NCBI GenBank assembly: GCA_942159475.1 | Contig: OW804095.1 | Span: 87,929,740-87,993,739 of the forward strand | DNA: 64,000 nucleotides | Origin: Sthenelais limicola | Lineage: Eukaryota; Annelida; Polychaeta; Phyllodocida; Sigalionidae | Direction: 5' to 3' | Shown: one piece after another, positions 1-9,670 of the stretch | How the letters are laid out: each line of letters begins with the position of its first letter | Position numbering within the stretch: the stretch's first letter is position 1 | The notes under the pieces: model-generated | Told to the model about the DNA's origin: nothing | Database searches by the model: none | What the model saw: the letters and a program-made list of their open reading frames with translations, nothing else | Made by a program: the position numbers and the translations under genes

Positions 1-1180
1 TTGATTTCTTTTTGCGTGTGATCGCCCTTTCCTTCATTAAAACCAGTACAGTCCCCATATGATTACTCAGGTTTATATTAATTGGTGCAGAAAAAGCAGC
101 AAACCTCAAGTTAGATAACATCAAATCGATACATGAAGAGTGATTTGGAGTGTACCTAGTTGGTTCGGTAATGTGTGAAGTAAGACCTAGATTTCTTATA
201 AAATCATTCATACGGTCAGAATTTGGACTTCGAGTAAGCATATTTATATTAAAATCACCCAAGAATAATAATGAGTCCCTTATCCCTAATATCATTAAAG
301 GTAGCAAATAAGTGTTCAACGAATGCTTGTTGGCTCCCCGCCGGGGGACGATACACTAAGATTAGACCAAACTTAGCTGGGCCCTGAGGCCTTATTTTAA
401 CACTCATTGTCTCAATATTGTTATTTCACCTCGGGAATGGAGTGCCCATAGACTTTGTATAGGCGTGTTATATACGAGTGAGCGGGAAGAAATATGTTTC
501 ATTCGTCCCTAGGGACGAAACAGATGACCCAGTTTCTCCATCTGCGTTTTCATTGGTTAGAGGGAAAGTAGGGCAGGGTTGTCATGGCATCGTCAACGTC
601 ACGCCCGGCGTCAACGACGGCCGTCATAAACTCAAGCGCCACTGGAACGATGCCACTCCCTTGCCGTGTTTCTCTCACATCAAGTTACCGTAATTAAAAC
701 CATTCCAGCACATTTAAAATCATTCGTAAGAGGTCAAATAAATCTAGAACTAACCTTAGTTATGTATTTCCGATCATTCTTCACCTCGTTGGAGGCAGGA
801 GGGGTCCCTCGGGTCTACGCTACGCTCCGACCCTCGGGAACCCTCCCGCCTCCAACTCGGTGAAGAACGATCGGAAATACATAACTGCGGTCAGTTCCAT
901 CTATGTATCAGATATATAGGTTAGACATTTCTTCAACAATTATATTTTTCAATGTATAGATCATAATCCCACCCCCATTCCCATTCAGTCTATGGTACAA
1001 TCTTAACATGTTATAAACTTTCATTTCAAACATGTGATCTGGTAAGGATGGCTTTAGCCAGGATTCAGAGATGCCAGAATATCAATATTGGTATCATATA
1101 ATAACATTCTAATCTCGTCTAACTTATTAAACAGCGACCGGACATTTAGATGAACAATCCTGAAACCTTTTAAGTTAGTC
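1..1180 (-). pseudogene. LINE ORF2 EEP endonuclease, interrupted, continues off the left edge
   Basis: This is the apurinic-like endonuclease/exonuclease/phosphatase domain that nicks target DNA for target-primed reverse transcription. From about 1170 downwards the minus strand reads HLNVRSLFNKLDEIRMLL, then a degraded SESWL-like step and NGGGIMIYT. After the inserted block it resumes near 425 with VKIRPQGPAKFGLILVYRPP and, near 250, LGDFNINMLTRS. These are the usual EEP signature blocks in the usual order. A frameshift separates the YRPP block from the GDFN block, and at least one stop lies near 910. The catalytic SDH block and the RT are outside the window. Confidence 0.85.
425..886. mobile_element. 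Inserted block with long hairpin, splitting the EEP domain
   Basis: The endonuclease reading stops at about 890 and resumes at about 425, so these roughly 460 bases are an insertion. Its right end is an inverted repeat: 759-814 pairs with 831-886 (outer arms AGTTATGTATTTCCGATC and its complement with few mismatches) around a short GC-rich loop. The rest is GC-richer than its surroundings and contains a near-palindrome, CGTCCCTAGGGACG, near 510. No transposase frame is visible; a non-autonomous foldback or MITE-like element fits best. Confidence 0.55.
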
Positions 1181-1452
1181 AGCTGATTAACTTCAATACA
1201 CATCAGAAAGTTCTAAGCCAATGATAAGTTGTACAGAGCAGATTTGGAACAGCATAATGCCTAACATTGAAGCAATTGTGACATATATTAAATACATTAT
1301 TTGGCATACCCGACATCACCAGTATACTCAGTTTGTTTAGAATAATTGTCCGGTGGATCAGTTCCACGCAGCCACTCGGTATCTGCATGTCGGTCGGCGG
1401 CATTATGGGTTGGCGGAGAATAAGTTCCTCTCACCAGAGTATGCGAAAATGA

Positions 1453-2073
1453 TCAAGGAAGCGGTTGGCTACGCAGTATATGAAATCTCTCAATTTTCTT
1501 TGCAATTTTCAGTTTAAGTTCTTCACTGTAATGTAAACCATCGGTCAGTAGGTGGGTTTTCAATATCAGATTCCACGCAGAAGACTATACAGAGAAGACT
1601 ATACAGGGAGTTGTGGTTAGGCGATCATTGTTCAGGGAATATGTGTGCTGGTTAATGGCAGATATTGCATCGTATATGATCTGCTGTTGTCGTTCATTTA
1701 CATAAGAACTTTGATTATACTGGGTGAGTACCATCGGGATTTTACCCTCCATTGTGATGTACGTTCCCGGGTATTTAGATACCAGGTAGCTAAACCCAGA
1801 GTCAATTCGGTCAATTACCAACTTGCTAAGGGAATCCGCAGTATCAGACGCAGGCGTAACAGTCCATGTTTTCCGATTTAGGTTTGTGCAATCATTGATG
1901 CCCGCCGAAATAATCACTGAATTGTAGCGGTGGTGGGAGGATAGAATATCATCCAACTCCCTAAAAACATTTGCAAGACATGTTCCTTTTCTGAAGCTGA
2001 CTGAAATATCAGGGTTGTTTAAGTATTTACACAATCCATCCCCTCTGGAATCCATGACGATTAGAGTTTGCAT
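1453..2073 (-). pseudogene. SGNH/GDSL-type esterase domain of LINE ORF1
   Basis: An SGNH-fold hydrolase of the type carried by ORF1 of some CR1-like LINEs, where it is thought to act as a lipid or ester hydrolase. The N-terminus reads LIVMDSRGDGL (block I, catalytic Ser), the middle VIISAGINDCT (block III, GxND), and the C-terminus LLTDGLHYSEEL (block V, D-x-x-H). All catalytic blocks are present. One in-frame stop sits at 1585 between blocks III and V, next to a 14-base tandem duplication (1579-1606). Without the stop the frame runs on to 1453. It lies between the NADAR domain and the EEP endonuclease on the same strand. Confidence 0.8.
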
Positions 2074-2283
2074 GATGAATACGATAGAAACAAGTTATTG
2101 AATAGTAGGTGTGATCTAAGAACCACCAACACTGCCAATGCTACCCGTTAATGGGGGAGGGTAGTTGTAGTTGGGACGTACCTGTCCGCCCTGTTGATAT
2201 TCGAAGGTTTGTGCAGGAACAGTGGGCCCTGGGAAACAGACCTGAGGTGGATAATTGGGAGTGTATTGGAGTCTCATATTCTG

Positions 2284-2910
2284 TTAGTCCATTGGCATGT
2301 GTTGTGGCTGTGCTGGCCTGGATTGGAACAATTGGCTGGCAGTATGATTGAAGTCATAGTTCTGTTGTTGTTGTTGATGATGGCCCGCCCAGATGGGCGT
2401 GGCACTCAGATGCATAACATCACATGGCGGTAGACCTGGAGGTTTTATGGGTGTATACAGAACATTTTGCCAGTTTTGGCCTGAGTTGATGGCCGTGCGC
2501 ACATTCTCTAAGATTTGACCCAAATGGTTTTGCCCTGTATAGTAGCCACTTTGCAAATAGGTGGAATCCAGTGTTGCATTCACTCCCCAAAAGGGGTCCC
2601 TGGTTGCCTCGATGAGTGGTTTATTACCAGTGTTAATTAGGAACTCTCTTAGGGACTTATTCTGTTGGAACTTGGCATATGAAATTACTCGCATCTTCTC
2701 AATTTTGTCCCTTTCCCATTCTGGGGTTATTTTAGTAATCAACTTTGAGATGACTCGAGCGTCTCTTGCAGTAGGAGCGTGGAAAAATTAAGTCGCAGAG
2801 TTTAGGCTGGCAATATGTCGCCTTAGTGTATTGAAACGCATGCTCTGCTGATCGGAAATCCTGATCATGTTGGTTAATGTTACATTCTTTGAAATTTGAT
2901 AGCGGGGAGT
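2284..2910 (-). pseudogene. NADAR (YbiA-like N-glycosidase) domain in LINE ORF1 region
   Basis: NADAR domains of the YbiA/RibX type cleave N-glycosidic bonds in riboflavin intermediates or ADP-ribose-like compounds. The N-terminal half (about 2800-2905) reads YSPLSNFKECNI and FRSAEHAFQYTKA, the family's LSNF and S-x-EH-x-xQ blocks. The C-terminal half (about 2490-2742) reads KFQQNKSLREFLINTG, LIEATRDPFWGVN and GQNHLGQILENVR, the family's KF-Q, D-x-xWG and GxNxLG blocks. The halves are joined through about one frameshift near 2815. One stop just upstream (near 2912) separates it in frame from the ORF1 C-terminal domain, so it was probably fused to it. The tail (2284-2480) is Gln/Pro-rich. A host NADAR copy captured by chance is less likely, because ORF1, SGNH and EEP parts flank it in one orientation. 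Confidence 0.8.
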
Positions 2911-2911
2911 A

Positions 2912-3136
2912 TTAGCTCTGGAATAACACTTTGTTCTGATATACTTTTGTCTTGACATTTTGGAGCAACAAATCGTTATCAAGCAGGTCTAATTCACGGT
3001 GTGCGTATGGGACTCCGTCCACTATAAGTTTCTCGCCTTTGATTCTGACATCATCTCTAATCTGTCCTTTGGCTGCTTTCATAATAGCCACCATGTCAGA
3101 TCTGCGCCAGCTGGAAATCTCAGGCATGTCATTCAC
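2912..3136 (-). CDS. LINE ORF1p C-terminal domain fragment
   Basis: About 74 codons, starting MNDMPEISSWRRSDM and containing IRDDVRIKGEKLIVDGVPYA. This resembles the C-terminal nucleic-acid-binding domain that follows the RRM-like part of L1-type ORF1 proteins (a basic strand, then a conserved GVPY/PYxHREL-like turn). It lies directly downstream of the coiled-coil/RRM part, shifted in frame by a few bases. It runs in the same frame into the NADAR N-terminus through one stop codon. I read it as the middle of one ORF1 polyprotein broken by mutation, not as a separate gene. Confidence 0.6.
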   Translation of the reverse strand: MNDMPEISSWRRSDMVAIMKAAKGQIRDDVRIKGEKLIVDGVPYAHRELDLLDNDLLLQNVKTKVYQNKVLFQS

Positions 3137-3145
3137 CTCATCACC

Positions 3146-3616
3146 TCATTCTTTATGCGCTAGGATCTCACAGTTTCGTAATAAAGCATCTTTCATCCAT
3201 TCTTTTGTAAGAATAACTCTTACCGTCCTTGGACGGGGGCCTCTCTGCAACCCCAAACGATAGATGTTTCCTATATCATTGAGGGAAAGCTCAGGGACAG
3301 CCTGACTCAATTTATTATATGCCTGGACCATAAGTACCTCCTTTGTTTTGTCATCACTCTCAGGTAACCAATCAATCCCGATCCTCTTTTCATAGAGAAT
3401 GGTTTCAAGCTTGACAACATGGTCCTCTAGATTGTCCAGCGATATGTGCTCATTTTCCAATGCACTTTCGAGCTGACTAATCCTTTTGTTTGAGGCAGGA
3501 GCAAGTTCAGATTGGGTGTTCATTTGAGCTGTTAACAACTCGATCGCAGAGTGCACCATTTTCAATGAAGCAACAGTACCCTCTAATGTAGGTTTTTCAG
3601 TGTCATTCAGTTTCAA
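3146..3616 (-). CDS. LINE ORF1p coiled-coil and RRM-like part
   Basis: A 156-residue frame. Roughly residues 10-75 have heptad-like spacing and charge alternation typical of a trimerising coiled coil (SQLESALENEHISLDNLEDH). Residues 80-156 resemble the RRM-like RNA-binding fold of transposase-22/L1 ORF1 proteins, ending RTVRVILTKEWMKDALLRNC. Such proteins coat element RNA and act as chaperones. The apparent first codon is not a canonical ATG, and the same frame stays open upstream to about 3690 (Ser/Leu/Gly-rich), so the true start is unresolved. ORF1 C-terminal, NADAR and SGNH parts follow downstream. Confidence 0.65.
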   Translation of the reverse strand: MKLNDTEKPTLEGTVASLKMVHSAIELLTAQMNTQSELAPASNKRISQLESALENEHISLDNLEDHVVKLETILYEKRIGIDWLPESDDKTKEVLMVQAYNKLSQAVPELSLNDIGNIYRLGLQRGPRPRTVRVILTKEWMKDALLRNCEILAHKE

Positions 3617-3699
3617 TGCAGGGAGGTTATGTAAATCGATCTTCTTGATCTGACTTGTGCTAGATGGGGAGCCTAATAGGCTGGATAATCCACCGGGTT

Positions 3700-5504
3700 T
3701 GGTGCAAAAGCTCCATTGTTATTCGCCATACTTCAGAATTTTGGCCAAACTTTTCAGGAAAAATGGAGAAAAACTCCTCAACAAAGTCACTTATCATATG
3801 TCTAAAGGCATGAGTAGGTTCCCGGTTCCAAGACAAGACTAATGATGTAATTTTGGGTAATATCCGTTTGGTGTAGCAGGCTGTGCTCGGAAAAAAACAC
3901 AGAGCGTTTTACGTGCGACTGGCCAGTCCGAACACAAAACAACAGATAATAAGACATGTAGACCTACCATCCCACTTACTAAATATGCATTTTTAATACA
4001 AGATATATACTGAACAATATTATAGAATGAGATAAAGGCCAAACTAACAAAACCGCAAAATATTTAACAGGTTGTTTTCATGTGTTGTCTAGCTATCAAT
4101 TTCCTACTATTCAGTACAGAAATTACATTTTTTTCTTGATGCATTTCATCATACTATTTTAAGCAGTATCATCATACACTATAATGATTATAATATACTT
4201 GAAAACTGATTCGCTCAAACACATCAAAATGGACATTCCCAGGTTGCGCGGATGCACTTAGGATGCACAGCCCTTGCACAGCCATGGACTACTTCTGGAT
4301 TCAGGGAAAAGTGCAGCCAGTGTAAGCCAGCCTTGCGCATCCAGCTGCACTTTGGCTGCAGTTGGCTTGGATGTGCAATGGCTGCGCAAGGGTTGCACAT
4401 CCGGCTGCACTTACACTGCAGCTGGATATGAAGGGGCTGCACAAATTGGCAGGACATTTTTTAGCATGGCTGGTGCAGGCATGGCTGTGTTATTATTATA
4501 AGATTTTACTTCCATTTCACATATACAATCGTTGTCATATATATTAAGTGCAAAAAGATAAAGGAAAAAAATGGAAAAGGAATCATTTATTATCAGCACT
4601 GGCCCTGCATGTTCGCAGACCTTTCCAGCTCTCACCTTGCAATGATAGAAGTAGATGATGAAACCTGGGTCCACTTAGGATACTATACAATATGGATGTG
4701 CATGATGGAGGGGTGTTGTTATTACACCCTCTCTAAAATATCACATACATTAAATACACAATTAGAATATACAATAATGATATCCAAAATGTTTTTAATT
4801 ACAGAATGATTAATATATATAGTGCATACATATTATATATTTGCTTTACTAAGGTTTTCAACATAAAGGAATTAGTAATAATGAGGGGCTGGCTCATGCT
4901 GCCATCTAGTGTTATAGGTGGTGCCATCTGGTGTGATAAGTGGCGCAATGGTAAATGAATGGCAGGATTGGGCACAATGATTAGTCTATGATCAGTATAT
5001 CAGTACACATAAAGAAAGCAAATGGGATATCATTTAAAGACTTAGTTATGAGTATAGTTAATTACACAGTCAACAACGAACCAAGTATACGTAAAAATTG
5101 TTACCATACGTAGTTGTCACATTGCCATTAGAAGCTGACATCTAGTTATGAGGTTGCATGTATGCGGGGAATCCCCTAACCACAAAGTGCGTGAACCTAT
5201 TCGGGTGCTGATGTCACCCAGTGTACGAGGATCTGTTGAATGCGACTTGACCCAGAAAATGTATCCCACTTTGAAGTTTCAACTCAACAGATCATGCACA
5301 GAGTACGCACAGACCCTATGCCCAGGCCATATGTACATGTGATGGGTTTTGGGTAGAGGAGCAGCAGGCAGAGGCAGCGAGCATTGCACACACAGGCACT
5401 CACTCATGAACACTCACCACAACCTCAGTCACATACACACAGGAGTCAGACACAACCGGACATCACATTAAATAATTGATTCTATATCATATTCCTATAT
5501 ACTA
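3700..5504. other. No gene seen; one short-period repeat patch
   Basis: Mostly A+T-rich sequence with no recognisable reading frame. The only structure I see is the CTGCAC/TGCGCA-rich patch at 4235-4450. The phrase TTACAGAATGATTAATATAT near 4800 recurs in similar form near 26045, hinting at a shared decayed repeat. Confidence 0.5.
4235..4450. repeat. Degenerate TGCAC/CTGCA-rich repeat patch
   Basis: Imperfect reiterations of words such as GGATGCAC, GCTGCACTT, TTGCGCA and GGCTGCA, in both orientations, over about 215 bases. Reading frames across it on both strands are Cys/His-rich by composition only. A decayed minisatellite is the simplest explanation. Confidence 0.55.
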
Positions 5505-5715
5505 AAATAATATATGAATGTTTATATGTTTAACAGAAATCAATACTAAAACTAACCCTAAATCTAACCTCAAATTGGTTGTCCTAAGTCTGTAAATTGG
5601 TTGTCATGAATGTTTATATATCTTTTACAGAAATCAATACTAAAACTAACCCTAAACCTAACCTTAAATTGGTTGTCCTAAGTCCGTAAATTCGTTGTCC
5701 TAAGTCTGTAAAGGG
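5505..5715. repeat. About 98-bp tandem duplication with CTAACC-type words
   Basis: Two consecutive copies of a unit starting near ATGAATGTTTATAT and passing through CAATACTAAAACTAACCCTAA, then AATTGGTTGTCCTAAGT. The second copy ends with an extra partial TTGTCCTAAGT unit. The telomere-like CCCTAA words occur once per unit and do not form an array. Confidence 0.75.
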
Positions 5716-5727
5716 AATCTCGTTGGT

Positions 5728-6465
5728 TTAAGGAAGGGAGAAGTGGATGAATCGAGTGCTGAAAGGGCAACTTGCAATCTGGCAACTTGCAACAGTGTAA
5801 CTACGAGGGGCAACACCAGAGAAGTATGCTCTACTGTCAACAAAAATGTTGCTTTCCACTAAATAGCTCATAGCTCCCTCAAAATTCTTCCAATCTAAAT
5901 ATAAAATGATTCTGTTGGTATAAAGAATCACTCAAGTCGGCATCTTAGAAATGTTCTCTTTTATTCCAATATTTCGCCCAGATGGGGGGCTTCTTCAGGA
6001 ATAATACAAGAGGGTTTCGCACGCCTTTATATATGCTGATAATGTGTAGTAAATGTGTAACTCTCCAGCACATAATGTTTAGGAGGCGACACATAATGTG
6101 TCGTTAATGTGTAACTTATATCGGTGAGGACACAAACCGGTTGGAGAATTCATGATAGTTTAATAAGATGATATCTCAATAAATGGTGTTTCAATGTGGT
6201 CTTGATAGTTTTAAGGAAAAAAAACAAAATTATCACTGAACCCCCTGACTGTCAGGAAGACATCCATACTTTAGGATTTATAATCAAACAGTTAGTTCTT
6301 AAGAAATAAATTATTTCCGTTGGCCACATCAAGTCGTTCAATATAAATAACGAACATACGATATAAATAATATAATAACTTGTAAAAACTCAAAAATATT
6401 GCTCCTACTAGATAGCACATAGCTCCCTCAAAATTCTTTCAATCTGAATATAAAATTTATCACAT
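5728..6465 (-). mobile_element. Penelope-like element terminal repeats (tandem, partial)
   Basis: The phrase CATAGCTCCCTCAAAATTCTT appears at about 5868 and again at about 6418. Unit sequence from about 6227-6350 (TTTATAATCAAACAGTTAG, then AATTATTTCCGTTGGCCACATC) recurs at 12150-12230, beyond the LTR element inserted here. The block at 5955-6000 has the look of Penelope-like element ends: on the minus strand CTGAAGAAGCCC, a short loop, then GGGCGAAATATT. No RT or GIY-YIG frame remains. Tandem partial units (pLTRs) are usual for Penelope-like elements, but the assignment rests on motif memory. Confidence 0.45.
5955..6001 (-). ncRNA. Hammerhead-ribozyme-like core motif
   Basis: On the minus strand: CTGAAGA, then AGCCC, a C/T-rich loop, GGGC and GAAA. 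This matches the hammerhead core CUGANGA, stem II, GAAA, with one unpaired A at the base of stem II. Hammerhead motifs are known in terminal repeats of Penelope-like elements. I did not establish stems I and III or the cleavage site, so activity is unproven. Confidence 0.35.
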
Positions 6466-7084
6466 TGAAGAAATGCGGGCCATTCTTCGTAATAATTCAG
6501 GGTCAGTAGTTGGGCGAGAAATTAATCAACGCAACACACAGAGATGTATGCTTCGAATCAGTACCAGCCTCGGAAGAGACCGATTCTCATCTTTTCTTTA
6601 TTCTTATACTAGACAGATTAGAACGAATACACTGGTCCTGCGCTGATTGGCTTTGGTCCCGTTGGTCCAATTAATTGACAGGTTAGATTAGAGATCCAAT
6701 CAGCCACAGGATAACAATGACAGACACTTATTAAAACGAGGCTCAGAGTGACCACTGCCACTCTGACCAATCTCTTTGGGTGGTGACCAGGTCACAGGGT
6801 TATCTCCCCTCCCCTCTCCCTCCCACTCTTTAATCAGTATTCCCTCCCCTCCCCTGACCTGGCGGTCAGCCCCTCCCCTCCTTTCCCATGTGATCGACTT
6901 TGAGATAACGGTCAGACCTGGACCTCACCTGTACCTTTGGACTTTGGGATGATAAGAAATCCGCGAGCGTTGTGGCGGTAAGAAAGTGTGGGTAGCCTTC
7001 TGGCTGGTAGGGGCGCGACGAATGTCTGGCTGAATGAGACAACTTTAACTCAAAATTAGACAATTTAGGCTTGTCAATTTTACA
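6466..7084 (-). repeat. 3' LTR
   Basis: Begins TGAAGAAATGCGGGCC and ends TTGTCAATTTTACA on the plus strand, 619 bp. Preceded by the target duplicate ACAT. Contains a long CCCCTCCC-rich tract near 6808-6890. Confidence 0.95.
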
Positions 7085-8567
7085 TACATCCCAATCTCAT
7101 TTGGTTTGGAGAACTGTGTACAACATAGTTCTCCGAACCACTCTAAGGAGCAGACAATACATCGACGCAACCCTCATTTTAGTTTCTGGCCGACAACCCC
7201 CGAGCAACCCCGAGTATCACCGAGCGGCGACCCCCTTGGCTGACCGAGTTCTGCCGAACCGGAACCCCCGACCTAGAACCATAAGTGGGCTTCACTTTTC
7301 TTCCACTCACGAATCCACTGCCATCCTCAGTCAAATTCTACCCTCGTGCTTCATTAGATTTGGAAGTTTTGATGCCCTATATCTAATTCCACATGAGAGA
7401 CCTTTATTTACGTTGGGGCACCTCGATCCGGCATTTTTAACCACTGGATTTTTAACCTTTGGCCCGCCGGACGAATTCACAGCGGCCATCCCTATGTGGA
7501 TCGAGGCTCCCTTTCTCCCGTAAGTACCTACATGTTTATACAATTGAAAAATGCAAAAATAGGACAATCTAGAGAAGTACAGAGGAAAAATCAACTCCCC
7601 TAAATCAAAATAATAGCTAAAGATTTTACAATGCCTTAGCGTAAAATTATTACTGAAGCACGGCGAACCCGCCTCGGATAATTTGTAAACACAGTCTCTT
7701 AAGAGTTTTCACTAGGTGGCATATTACCGCACTGTCTTTTGAGTTTAATGTATTGTTCATCAATATCTCGGCTTTTCTTGTCTATGGGTTCTCCCCGTAG
7801 AAACGTCTCAGGCATTTTCACGCAGTCTTTGAATATTGCCTTATATTTTTACTCGTTTTTGGGCTGCCTATCACTACTTAACGTCCGTAAGGTGGCAGCA
7901 TGTATCTTATACACTTTCTAGGTACCTGTCGCCGTGAACATCCTCAAGGTGGCGACACTGGTACATACTTATACATTTCCTTTGGGAGCCTGGCTCCTCT
8001 GGTCTAGAAGACTGACAAGATTCTTTTATATTTTCAGCCCTTCTTTCGACCCAAAAATGGCCCGCTGAGGTGTGCACATCGGTCTAGCGACTACCGACCG
8101 TTCCTAGGCTGGTCTCCGTGGTATCACTACTCCATCAACAACGTGACAACCTCCCATCTTTGCTTCACCCTACTTTCAGAGAACGGGTCCTTCATCGTCC
8201 TCTCTCAAGTGGTGGCTTATTCCTTCACATAACAGCTAGCTTTCTCGCCCTAACTTGAGCAGAACAGTGCGTCCCACTGCAAGCTAACACCGGGCGTACT
8301 TACTAGGTAGGAATTGGTGACTAGACCAATTAATTAAATTCTATGAAAGGGGTGAGGACTTTGTCCACAGTCCAGCACTAGGCCTGCTTTAGAGTAAACT
8401 AAACAGCTTTCGTGACAACACCTCCTTTGTAATTATTACCATTAGATTCCAATTAAATTAGCACTACAAAACATTTTAAAATCAGAATCTGCTCACATTT
8501 GCACTTAAGACTAACATTATATCGGCTTAATTTTATCTCACACCACATATTCATCTGAGTCGTTGTT
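7085..8567 (-). other. 3' untranslated part of the LTR element
   Basis: About 1.5 kb between the env stop and the 3' LTR, without a recognisable coding region. An inverted repeat at about 7099-7140 (GGTTTGGAGAACTGTG against CATAGTTCTCCGAACC, 5-base loop) lies just inside the LTR. The minus strand before the LTR is only weakly purine-rich (AAATGAGATTGGGATG), a poor but possible polypurine tract. Confidence 0.6.
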
Positions 8568-9666
8568 TTAACACACTACTCCACGGGGTACTGCAGATCT
8601 TTGTTTCATATCCATCGATCGAGGGGGTTTTGGGGGTGTATTCTGTCTAAAGGAGGATAAGGGGTCAGTTTGGAGGGGTTGGGTCTCCGGGTTTTCGAGA
8701 TCGTCAGTACCGCCAAGGGACTGGGGTTCAGAATCTTGCAGTGGAATCTCTTCAGCGGGTTGCTGTTGGGATGGGTATAAATTAGAAAAGACATTGGGGA
8801 AGGAGGGAAGAGGGGCAGAAGGTTTACTGGGTAGTCTATTTAGACTCTGGTTAGGACGTTTACCTAAGAGAGGGAGGCAAGAGCCGTCTCTCTTCCTCTT
8901 CACATACACCACCACTCCTATCAATCCAATCACGATTGCTAGGGTGAGCATGAGGGTCGCGAATCCCCATGTGGTAGATGCGGAGAAGGAAAAAGGTTGT
9001 ACCGTCGGAGGAAGGGGAATATCGGTCAGAGAAATTAGGGGGACGTCGATTCTGCTGTTGAACTGGAGTTGTTGCTTCAGCTCAGGATAGTCTTCGAACT
9101 TTCTATAGGTTAAGTTGAGAGAGGGTAGGGACAGGGCTTTGGGGGGTGGAATTCTGATCGTGGAATTCCCCGTGTCAATCTCCATGTATACATCTTTTAC
9201 TATGCCTAATTTACCATTTTTGCCAAAAACTTCTGGGTATCTTTCCTCCCAGATTTCTTCCTCTGTTTTGAGGGAAGCAAATTCAGAATCTATTTCTTCT
9301 TCTACCGCTTGACTTTTATATTCTCTACCTCCTAGACGTATGATTCTTTTTCTGTGCCAGATTACTGAATCCAAAATGTCCAGAGCATCGTCCCCTAGTA
9401 GGAGATCGTGTTGGAGGTTTTTAACAATGTATACAGGGAGATGACTACCCCCAGCCTTAATTATCGCCCTGCCTTCTGACTGCAAAGCGTGACCACTCAG
9501 TGACCGTAATTGTTCACCTTGTTCCAAAATTAACGGTCGGTGGTTTACCTTATTGAAATGTTTCCACAAATCATACTTAACTAAACTTCTAGTGGCGCCG
9601 GTGTCGATAAGTGCTTGTGCTTTCCTTCCCGCCACAGGAAGGGCCACACGAAACCGCTTATCCGGC
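8568..9666 (-). CDS. Protease fused by deletion to envelope membrane anchor and tail
   Basis: A 359-residue open frame. Residues 1-100 are a retropepsin: catalytic LIDTGATRSLV at 13-23, with the distal LLLGDDALDIL at about 82-92. Residues 130-170 look like the linker that leads into a Ty3/gypsy-type RT (IWEERYPEVFGK), but no RT follows. From about residue 180 the sequence changes to an envelope C-terminus: a hydrophobic segment ATLMLTLAIVIGLIGVVV at about 230-247, a KRKR stop-transfer, and a Pro-rich cytoplasmic tail with PPKPPR. Pol and most of env were therefore lost in frame. The protease frame lies -1 to gag, with a G-rich run at the overlap near 9672, consistent with ribosomal frameshifting. 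The product would be an unusual membrane-anchored protease. Confidence 0.85.
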
Positions 9667-9670
9667 GAAT

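Larger units (their letters stand above)
1..3700 (-). mobile_element. Non-LTR retrotransposon (LINE) with composite ORF1, 3' part beyond window
   Basis: Reading leftwards from about 3700, the same strand holds a coiled-coil/RRM-like ORF1 part, its C-terminal domain, a NADAR domain, an SGNH hydrolase and then an EEP endonuclease. That is the order of a two-ORF LINE of the CR1/L2-like kind. The reverse transcriptase would lie left of base 1. Stops and frameshifts are scattered through it and a foreign block splits the endonuclease, so this copy is dead. The 5' end is not resolved; an open frame extends N-terminally of 3616 to at least about 3690. Confidence 0.85.

Noticed and set aside
4224..4501. 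Cys/His-rich frames as zinc-finger genes
   Set aside because: Cys and His come from TGCAC/TGCGCA repeats on both strands; no regular finger spacing.
5515..5670. CTAACCCTAA words as an interstitial telomere
   Set aside because: Only one short word per duplicated unit, no array; composition explains it.
7071..7523. 150-codon plus-strand frame next to the LTR
   Set aside because: It begins inside the LTR, runs antisense to the element and shows no domain; I treat it as chance.
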